Shown here one piece after another: positions 51,841 through 58,727 of a DNA stretch of 64,000 bases. Each line of letters begins with the position of its first letter. Positions within the stretch are counted from its first letter, which is position 1. A program made the position numbers and the translations under genes. The notes under the pieces are model-generated. The model was not told where the DNA came from. It worked only from the letters and a program-made list of their open reading frames with translations, and ran no database searches. The stretch is from Bugulina stolonifera (lineage: Eukaryota; Bryozoa; Gymnolaemata; Cheilostomatida; Bugulidae), in contig OW285195.1 of the NCBI GenBank assembly GCA_935421135.1, forward strand, positions 7,540,701 through 7,604,700, given 5' to 3'.

Positions 51841-53153
51841 TATTCAATGGACCAGATCAATGGAAAATGGCTCATGTAACCCCGATTCACAAGGGAGGCG
51901 AACCTAGCCAAGTGTCAAACTATAGGCCCATCTCTTTAACATCTATACCGTGTAAAATTCTAGAGCATATTGTTCTGCATCACATTAATAAGAAACTTGA
52001 CAGCTTCCTCCATAACAGACAACATGGGTTCCGGAGAGGTATGTCTTGCGAAACTCAGCTGTGTGCCACCTATCATGACCTAGCAAAATCTATGGAACAA
52101 AACAAAACAACACATGCCCTTATATTGGACTTCAAAAAAGCTTTCGATAAGGTGCCACACAGTCTGCTACTACAGAAGCTAAGAACGATCCCCGACTTAG
52201 ATCCAACCCTTATAAACTGGATTCAAGACTTTATTACCAGACGGAAACAAAGAGTGGTACTGAAGGGACATAGCTCAGGTATTTGCGCTGTAACGTCTGG
52301 GGTGCCCCAGGGTTCAGTCCTAGGACCCACCCTCTTCTTAGTATATATAAATGACTTGCCAAACACAGTAACTTGTAATGTCAGTCTCTACGCGGACGAT
52401 ACACTCCTATACCAAGAAGTGAACAATGATCAGGAATCCATGGAGTTTCAGAAAAACATTGATGCTGTACAAGAATGGTCCCAAAGATGGAAAATGCCTT
52501 TTAATGCATCCAAATGCCATGCGATGGCTTTCAATGTCGGTGCGCAACTACCAGCATACAGACTAGGTACTACTGTGATTCCTTGGACTGATAAAACTCG
52601 TTATCTTGGGATAACCCTACAACAGGATTTGAAGTTTGATCAACACATCGCTCAAAAAACAGTCAAAGCAAGCAGAATACTGGGAGCTATCAAACATACT
52701 CTACACTGTGCACCGACCAAAAGTCGATTACTTGCATACACTAGTTTGTGTAGACCAATCCTGGAGTATGCAGACACCGTGTGGGATCCAACAAGTAAGC
52801 AGACCATTGAATACATAGAAAGGATTCAGTGTAAAGCAGTTCGCTTCATCAGTAATCTAAAGGGACGTGAAAGTGTCACTGCAGCCAAAAATCTTCTTGG
52901 ACTAGTACCCCTCGAGTGTAGGAGACGAAATCATCGAATGACTTTACTTCACAAAATTCTCCAAGATGAAGAGAGCCACAATACACTATCCTCCAGTTAC
53001 AATGAAATTGTTGAAAGCCGCTCGCAAACAACCATGACAACCAGAGCTGCAGCCAGAGGCGAACTAACATCAATTTCTGCCACAACCAATGTATACCATA
53101 ATAGTTTTCTCCCTCGAACAATCCGAGATATAAGAATTGGCTATCCCGAATAA
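51717..53153 (+). CDS. Reverse transcriptase fragment of a non-LTR retrotransposon
   Basis: Open for 478 codons without a break. Similarity to Jockey-superfamily reverse transcriptases begins near residue 45 (GPDQWKMAHVTPIHKGG); the AT-rich codons before that are probably flanking DNA that happens to be open. RT motifs in order: NYRPISL (68-74), QHGFR (102-106), LDFKKAFDKVPH (137-148), SGVPQGSVLGP (194-204) and the catalytic YADD (225-228), then the thumb and a C-terminal region typical of the group. The endonuclease domain is absent, so this copy cannot mobilise itself. The intact frame suggests a recent insertion. Confidence 0.85.
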   Translation: MIDVDFIQGATLTLKVQDQILRFIQYSHKIKIKSIIIYINIIFNGPDQWKMAHVTPIHKGGEPSQVSNYRPISLTSIPCKILEHIVLHHINKKLDSFLHNRQHGFRRGMSCETQLCATYHDLAKSMEQNKTTHALILDFKKAFDKVPHSLLLQKLRTIPDLDPTLINWIQDFITRRKQRVVLKGHSSGICAVTSGVPQGSVLGPTLFLVYINDLPNTVTCNVSLYADDTLLYQEVNNDQESMEFQKNIDAVQEWSQRWKMPFNASKCHAMAFNVGAQLPAYRLGTTVIPWTDKTRYLGITLQQDLKFDQHIAQKTVKASRILGAIKHTLHCAPTKSRLLAYTSLCRPILEYADTVWDPTSKQTIEYIERIQCKAVRFISNLKGRESVTAAKNLLGLVPLECRRRNHRMTLLHKILQDEESHNTLSSSYNEIVESRSQTTMTTRAAARGELTSISATTNVYHNSFLPRTIRDIRIGYPE

Positions 53154-53290
53154 AAGTAAATCAGCGATATGCTGTATTATTGACCTTTTCACTGTAGCAC
53201 ACTGTTAGTAATGAGGCATTCAACTTGCACAATTTGTGATAATAGAATGTTCTATCAACGACGAGTGAGTAACGAGTGAGTAACGAGTGA
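51841..53290 (+). mobile_element. 5'-truncated non-LTR retrotransposon (Jockey/CR1-type)
   Basis: The element carries an RT-coding segment, then about 107 bp of 3' sequence, then an 11-bp tandem repeat (ACGAGTGAGTA, 53261-53290, 2.7 copies), a usual kind of 3' end for CR1/L2/Rex-like elements. No poly(A) tail is seen. The endonuclease and the N-terminal part of the RT are missing, as is normal after incomplete target-primed reverse transcription. The 5' edge is put where protein similarity starts, so it is approximate. Confidence 0.75.
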
Positions 53291-53291
53291 T

Positions 53292-53890
53292 TGCCAACCA
53301 GGGCTATCAAGTTGCTCAATCAAAAAGTTCGAACAGATGTACAATGTACTGCAGTGTAGCAGTATTACTCTATTAGCAATTGGTCAGATATATAAATAAA
53401 GCTGTTGGTCACCTACATGTACATATCTATTGCTCTATGGAGTTGGTCTAAGTAATTTCTCACAGCCTAATAATCTCAGTACATACATTTAATTCAGTCC
53501 TTGCTCTTGGAAAGTAGTAGAATTAGTAGCTGTTTCCTAAGAATTTCTAGTAACTCACAAGTCACATTGCTATGAGATCAGCTGAAGATTTGATTAATTT
53601 GGAGATTGTAAAGCATTTCACTGTTGCCAACTACAAAATCGTTTTTCTCACTCTCTTTCCTTGTTCTAATTATTGTAGAATTTAGATATTCTTGAATATA
53701 ACCATTGAGTTTATTATTATAGTGTATCAATCGTAGCAAATGCAAAAACTACAAAAATATTTATTTAATCATTATTATTGTTATAATATAAAATTAAAAT
53801 AATAGTTTAATATAAATATAACTAATACAATAATAATAATAATAATTATTATTTATATTTAATTAATATTTATTTTTACTTAACCCACCC
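53292..53890. other. AT-rich spacer before the LTR element
   Basis: No gene seen. The final 150 bp are almost pure A/T (ATAATAATAATAATT-type runs). Confidence 0.45.
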
Positions 53891-53914
53891 TGTATTGAAA
53901 TTAAATTGGAAGCT
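53891..53914. repeat. Left 24-bp direct repeat flanking the LTR element
   Basis: TGTATTGAAATTAAATTGGA plus AGCT is repeated exactly at 57732-57755. The pair behaves as a target-site duplication, but it is far longer than usual for LTR elements. Confidence 0.9.
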
Positions 53915-54036
53915 TGTAATAGATTTGATTGCTGCCATTTTTTTTTCTTTAATCTCAAAGATACAAGACCTTATTTTTTTTATATATCATAACCCTTTAT
54001 TATTATTATCTTCGAGATTATAAATATCTCTATCTT

Positions 54037-54064
54037 CTTATTGGTCATAACATGGACCAATAAG
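54037..54064. promoter_or_regulatory. Palindromic double CCAAT box in U3
   Basis: CTTATTGGTC and GACCAATAAG form a perfect 10-bp inverted repeat with an 8-bp spacer, presenting CCAAT boxes on both strands about 30 bp before the TATA box. It is repeated in the right LTR at 57524-57551. Confidence 0.7.
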
Positions 54065-54090
54065 ATTGTCCTAATTTGCATAACTACATG

Positions 54091-54099
54091 TATATAAAG
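54091..54099 (+). promoter_or_regulatory. LTR TATA box
   Basis: TATATAAAG, positioned after the CCAAT palindrome and about 80 bp before the polyadenylation signal; the likely core promoter for the element's genomic RNA. Confidence 0.7.
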
Positions 54100-54246
54100 A
54101 GGTGATTTTTGTTCTGTTGATCAGTTTTTGAGTTTATCGCTCATACTCATTTTTTCTTTCCAGGTTACAAATAAAATATCATTAAAAGCCCTAAATCACT
54201 CAATACTGATATTTAGGCCGAACCTCAAGAGCAAGAATATCACAGT

Positions 54247-54264
54247 TGGCGACTCCGGTGGGAC
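54247..54264 (+). other. Primer-binding site
   Basis: TGGCGACTCCGGTGGGAC starts two bases after the left LTR. It has the TGG start required to pair with the CCA end of a tRNA. I do not assign the tRNA. Its last four bases are also the start of the first 55-bp leader repeat. Confidence 0.8.
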
Positions 54265-54600
54265 TGCTTCAAGAGCAGACAACTTTGGACAGAGTTCCTA
54301 CTATACTGAGCGGTAGGACTGCTTCAAGAGCAGACAACTTTGGACAGAGTTCCTACTATACTGAGCGGTAGGACTGCTTCAAGAGCAGACAAATTTGGAC
54401 AGAGTTCCTACTATACTGAGCGGTAGGACTGCTTCAAGAGCAGACAACTTTGGACAGAGTTCCTACTATACTGAGCGGTAGGACTGCTTCAAGAGCAGAC
54501 AACTTTGGACAGAGTTCCTACTATACTGAGCGGTAGGACTGCTCCAAGAGCAGACAACTTTGGTGAATCAGGAGTCATCCCTGCTATACTGAGCGGTAGG
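54261..54600 (+). repeat. 55-bp leader repeat array
   Basis: Unit starts lie at 54261, 54316, 54371, 54426, 54481 and 54536; five units are nearly identical and the sixth is a variant that runs into the 304-bp repeat. Each unit holds three adjacent inverted repeats: CTGCT-TCAAG-AGCAG, AACTTT-GGAC-AGAGTT (one G-U pair as RNA) and CCTAC...GTAGG. Almost the whole unit can pair. The array lies between the PBS and gag, where packaging signals are normally found. Confidence 0.9.
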
Positions 54601-55109
54601 GACAGGTTAATACCTTTAATCCCTAGGTACACTGGGCTTTGGTACAACCTTGAGTTGTATATCGGCTTCAGAAAACCGTATTGGGTGTTCCCTGGCAACC
54701 CTCACTTGCCTGTTGGAACTACTGGTATTAACTCACTCAGAGTGAGAGGGTTGGTAGTTCAAAGAACACCATACCTATCAGCATATACTGCTTCAAGAGC
54801 AGACAACTTTGGACAGAGTTCCTACTATACTGAGCGGTAGGACTGCTTCAAGAGCAGACAACTTCGGTGAATCAGAAGTCATCCCTGCTATACTTAGCGG
54901 TAGGGACAGGTTAATACCTTTAATCCCTAGGTACACTGGGCTTTGGTACAACCTTGAGTTGTATATCGGCTTCAGAAAACCGTATTGGGTGTTCCCTGGC
55001 AACCCTCACTTGCCTGTTGGAACTACTGGTATTAACTCACTCAGAGTGAGAGGGTTGGTAGTTCAAGGAACACCATACCTATCAGCAAAAACTGCTAGAA
55101 GAGCAGATA
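54538..55109 (+). repeat. 304-bp leader repeat, about 1.9 copies
   Basis: The period is 304 bp, measured from GGTGAATCAG at 54562 and 54866. Each copy includes hairpin variants of the 55-bp unit, a CTCACT-CAG-AGTGAG hairpin nested inside a GAACTAC/GTAGTTC pair, and GTTAATACC about 110 nt before its exact complement GGTATTAAC. Short open frames in the repeat are a by-product. Confidence 0.85.
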
Positions 55110-55122
55110 AATACAACTTACA

Positions 55123-55884
55123 ATGCCGAAGACTAGGAAAAGCAAGAATATGGTGGATACAGAGACCACCGAATCGACACTGCTACTTGAAGAATTGAAA
55201 AAAAATCGCCAGGACATGACCACGATACAGTTGGAACAAAAAAATCTCAGGAAAATAGTAAATGACACAGTTAATGAAAACCATAATACTCCAAATTCTA
55301 CTCTTAACACATCCGCCGCTTCAGCTCCAACATACAAATATAAGGCATCTATCTGTCCTTTACCCTCTTTTCATGGCAGCGATGGTCTGAAGAAGTTCCT
55401 TAGTAACTTCAATGACGTGTGTAGACTAAATGGTTGGCATCTACAAAATGAACAAGGACTATGGTTGAAAATGTGCTTACAAGGTAAAGCAAGGGATGTA
55501 TTATACGATGATACAAACGATCCTGGTGTCATTAGCAATAGGCTACAGGCTCGATTCGGCGAACAGTTATTAAAAAAACGATATGAACTTGCTCTACCCA
55601 GAAGGAAACAAAGACCTGAGACACTGGCGGATTTAGCCAGTAACATTAGAAACATGGTAAACATGGTTTGTGAAGAGCTAGATTTTGACACAAGGGAAAA
55701 GATGGCAGTAAAACATTTCATAATGGCTCTGGAATCTCCAACTGCACAATACGAGTTATCAATAAGGATGGAACTAACCTTAGAAGGAGTTTTAGATGCT
55801 GCTCAACTACGAGAGGTCTATATTGGCAAGGAGACCCCTTGGAATAATCCTTCACCTCAACACTCTGAGCCGACTGAAATTTAA
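55123..55884 (+). CDS. Gag-like protein of the LTR element
   Basis: 253 codons. The N terminus is basic and then coiled-coil-like (EELKKNRQDMTTIQLEQKN). From about residue 80 it has the capsid signature of Ty3-type Gag proteins: LPSFHGSDGLKKFLSNFNDV, WLKMCLQGKARDVL, ARFGEQLLKKRYELALPRR and a leucine/arginine-rich C-terminal helix set. No CCHC zinc knuckle is present and the frame stops with no pol behind it. Such proteins assemble the particle in which retroelement RNA is packaged and copied. The start is the first ATG after the leader hairpins. It has no frameshift, so the gene looks functional. Confidence 0.8.
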   Translation: MPKTRKSKNMVDTETTESTLLLEELKKNRQDMTTIQLEQKNLRKIVNDTVNENHNTPNSTLNTSAASAPTYKYKASICPLPSFHGSDGLKKFLSNFNDVCRLNGWHLQNEQGLWLKMCLQGKARDVLYDDTNDPGVISNRLQARFGEQLLKKRYELALPRRKQRPETLADLASNIRNMVNMVCEELDFDTREKMAVKHFIMALESPTAQYELSIRMELTLEGVLDAAQLREVYIGKETPWNNPSPQHSEPTEI

Positions 55885-56000
55885 CTAGCACATATGGAAA
55901 GTACAATTATCAAGCATTGAATTTCCTGAAGACAAAAATTGTTATATACGCATAGGTTATAGAATTGGAATCCCCACTTACACATTTTTTTATATAACAC

Positions 56001-57180
56001 GATGGTGATTCACCCTGATCTTCAGCCAATGAAGATAATGCACATGGAATCTTCATCTATGCTCAGTTTTTATATACCGATGGCGATTCACCCTGATCTT
56101 CAGCTGATGAAGATAATGCAACTGAAATCTTCATCTATGCTCTGTTTTTATAACCCGATGGCGATTCACCCTGATCTTCAGCTGATGAGGATAATGCACC
56201 TGGAATCTTCATCTATGCTCTGCTTTTATATACCGATGACGATTCACCCTGATCTTCAGCTGTTGAAGATAACGGACCTGGAATCTTCATCTAATGTTCA
56301 GTTTTTATAACACGATGGCGATTCACCCTGATCTTCAGCTAATGAAGATAACGAACCTGGAATCTTCATCTAATGCTCAGTTTTTATAACACGATGGCGA
56401 TTCACCCTGATCTTCAGCTGATGAGGATAATGCACCTGGAATCTTCATCTAATGTTCAGTTTTTATAACACGATGGCGATTCACCCTGATCTTCAGCTAA
56501 TGAAGATAACAAACCTGGAATCTTCATCTAATGCTCAGTTTTTATAACACGATGGCGATTCACCCTGATCTTCAGCTGATGAGGATAATGCACCTGGAAT
56601 CTTCATCTAATGTTCAGTTTTTATAACACGATGGCGATTCACCCTGATCTTCAGCTGATGAGGATAATGCACCTGGATTCTTCATCTATGCTCTGCTTTT
56701 ATATACCGATGACGATTCACCCTGATCTTCAGCTGATAAAGACAATGCACCTGGAATCTTCATCTATGCTATGCTTTTATATACCGATGACGATTCACCC
56801 TGATCTTCAGCTGATGAAGATAATGCACCTGGAATCTTCATCTATGCTTAGTTTTTATAACCTGATGACGATTCACCCTGATCTTCAGCTAATGAAGATA
56901 ACAAACCTGGAGTCTTCATCTAATGTTCAGTTTTTATAACACGATGGCGATTCACCCTGATCTTCAGCTGATGAGGATAATGCACCTGGATTCTTCATCT
57001 ATGCTCTGCTTTTATATACCGATGACGATTCACCCTGATCTTCAGCTGATAAAGATAATGCACCTGGAATCTTCATCTATGCTTAGTTTTTATAACCCGA
57101 TGACGATTCACCCCGATCTTCAACTGATGAAGACAATGTATCTATAATCTTCATCGATCATGTATAACCTTGATGGCGAT
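56001..57180 (+). repeat. 78/79-bp trailer repeat array
   Basis: Fifteen clear copies, GATTCACCCTGATCTTCAG starts at 56007, 56085, 56163, 56241, 56320, 56399, 56478, 56557, 56636, 56714, 56792, 56870, 56949, 57027 and 57105, then a degenerate sixteenth. Each unit contains ATCTTCA, a 5-nt loop, TGAAGAT, and then a second ATCTTCATC. The central arm can pair with either flank. Runs of 78-bp units stay open in one frame, which explains several false open frames. Confidence 0.92.
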
Positions 57181-57384
57181 TACTTACAGCAAACAGAAAC
57201 ACTAGAATAAGTCTACAAAAGAAAAGAAGATTGATATATACAAAATAGAATACCTGACAATAGATTTATTTGTACCATGATTGCGAATATTGTCACATGC
57301 TGTTCACTTCGTCAAATCTATGAGATGTGCTTTAAAAAAAAAAATATATATACGTATTCTACTTATGTATTCGTGTTTTTTTTT

Positions 57385-57400
57385 TTAAAGTGGGGGCAAC
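57385..57400 (+). other. Polypurine tract
   Basis: TTAAAGTGGGGGCAAC abuts the right LTR at 57401. The AAAGTGGGGG core fits the RNase H-resistant primer for plus-strand DNA synthesis. Confidence 0.7.
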
Positions 57401-57731
57401 TGTAATAGATTTGATTGCTGCCATTTTTTTTTTCTTTAATCTCAAAGATACAAGACCTTATTTTTTTTATATATCATAACCCTTTATTATTATTATCTTC
57501 GAGATTATAAATATCTCTATCTTCTTATTGGTCATAACATGGACCAATAAGATTGTCCTAATTTGCATAACTACATGTATATAAAGAGGTGATTTTTGTT
57601 CTGTTGATCAGTTTTTGAGTTTATCGCTCATACTCATTTTTTCTTTCCAGGTTACAAATAAAATATCATTAAAAGCCCTAAATCACTCAATACTGATATT
57701 TAGGCCGAACCTCAAGAGCAAGAATATCACA
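57401..57731 (+). repeat. Right LTR
   Basis: Identical to the left LTR except for one extra T in the T-run near its start. It carries the same CCAAT palindrome, TATA box and AATAAA signal. Confidence 0.93.
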
Positions 57732-57755
57732 TGTATTGAAATTAAATTGGAAGCT
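57732..57755. repeat. Right 24-bp direct repeat flanking the LTR element
   Basis: Exact copy of 53891-53914. The genomic sequence continues to TTAATTTCAAT (57762-57772), which is the reverse complement of ATTGAAATTAA (57735-57745), so the empty site was an 11-bp inverted repeat with a 16-bp loop. Confidence 0.9.
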
Positions 57756-57772
57756 TCAGCCTTAATTTCAAT

Positions 57773-58727
57773 TTGACTCAAGACTAAATCTTAGACTGGC
57801 ATATTTTGGCTGTAATACTGGATTAAAATTGGTTAATTATATTTATATTTATTATCTCACTAATTTTCAGTCGTGTTGTCATTGTGCACGAAGCCACCTA
57901 GTAACAAAAGGCATAAGAAGAATAATACCAACCAGGAAAAGGAAAAATACTTGCACTCCATAAGGACGGAGATGCATGCATTATTTTTATAACTCCTTCT
58001 GGCCTATGACTAGGCAAGATCTGGGAGGCAATATATAGGCGTACAATGTAGTAGGACCACGACCACTGAGGTACAGGAGGCCGTCCAGATATCCTGGCGA
58101 GATCTGGAGAAGCGCCCTGGCCTGCGGAACTTATTCAGCATAACTCAGTCATTTGCAATACAGACACTTTTATCTTCTTGGTTGCTGTGCATTCTTGATA
58201 CATATTACCTAGGAGCCTTCCAGCCTAGTTCTTTGTGAAGCTGAGCGCCTGTGGTAACAAATGTAGTTAAAATAACTTATACCGAACTGGAACTGGGAAC
58301 AGTAATCTGTCTTACGTTGTTCAGTTGTAATTCAGAGGTCTCTATTAGCATCCAGCAGTAGTCAGGCCGGCCCCTAAGATTGTATTGGTTGATCTCAGTG
58401 CATGCGAAGTATTGGGCTGTGTGTTACCTTCAGTTGAGCATTACAGTGTCTTTGTGAGGCTATTCAACAAGCTCCAACTACATGTACACCGAATTTTATT
58501 ATTTTTAAATATGTGATTAGTCTTTATCTGTTTTACTCCAAATGTAGTCACCGGGAAAATACTAATGAGTTTACCAGCTGTCATGAATGCCTGCATTACA
58601 TGTTGGCTATTTTTTCATCGGCTTGATTGAGTTGAATAATCGTATTTCACTATATTGTTATGTTAATATTGTAGAAGACTTGGCACATATTCAGTAAGAC
58701 ACCCTCTTTAAATCCAATACATTAGCC
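57773..58727. other. Spacer before the zinc-finger gene
   Basis: No feature recognised other than ordinary AT-rich sequence; the promoter and 5' UTR of the next gene should be here. Confidence 0.4.

Larger units (their letters stand above)
53915..54244 (+). repeat. Left LTR
   Basis: Begins TGTAATAG and ends ATATCACA. It contains a TATATAAAG box (54091-54099), a palindromic double CCAAT box upstream, and AATAAA at 54170-54175 downstream, giving a normal U3-R-U5 order. A pyrimidine tract ending TTTCTTTCCAG (to 54163) resembles a 3' splice site. Confidence 0.93.
53915..57731 (+). mobile_element. Gag-only LTR retrotransposon with hairpin-array leader and trailer
   Basis: A 3,817-bp element bounded by near-identical LTRs of 330 and 331 bp. 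The order is: left LTR, primer-binding site, 55-bp and 304-bp leader repeats, a 253-codon Gag-like frame, a 78/79-bp repeat array, a purine tract and the right LTR. There is no protease, reverse transcriptase, RNase H or integrase in any frame, so it must borrow these from a partner. The arrangement matches non-autonomous terminal-repeat elements with a gag gene. TG...CA ends, the TGG-type PBS and the Gag type point to the Ty3/mdg4 (Metaviridae-like) group by inference. The LTRs differ only by one T in a T-run, so insertion was recent. Confidence 0.92.

Noticed and set aside
54505..55198. Two overlapping open frames with near-identical peptides in the LTR-element leader
   Set aside because: They are the same 304-bp non-coding repeat translated twice; the conserved property is pairing, not protein sequence, and they lie before gag.
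56002..57147. Repetitive open frames (AIHPDLQL... repeats)
   Set aside because: They stay open only where repeat units are 78 bp long and break at every 79-bp unit. This indicates a tandem array rather than a repeat protein.
53915..57731. Autonomous retrovirus-like element
   Set aside because: No protease, reverse transcriptase, RNase H, integrase or envelope frame exists between the LTRs.
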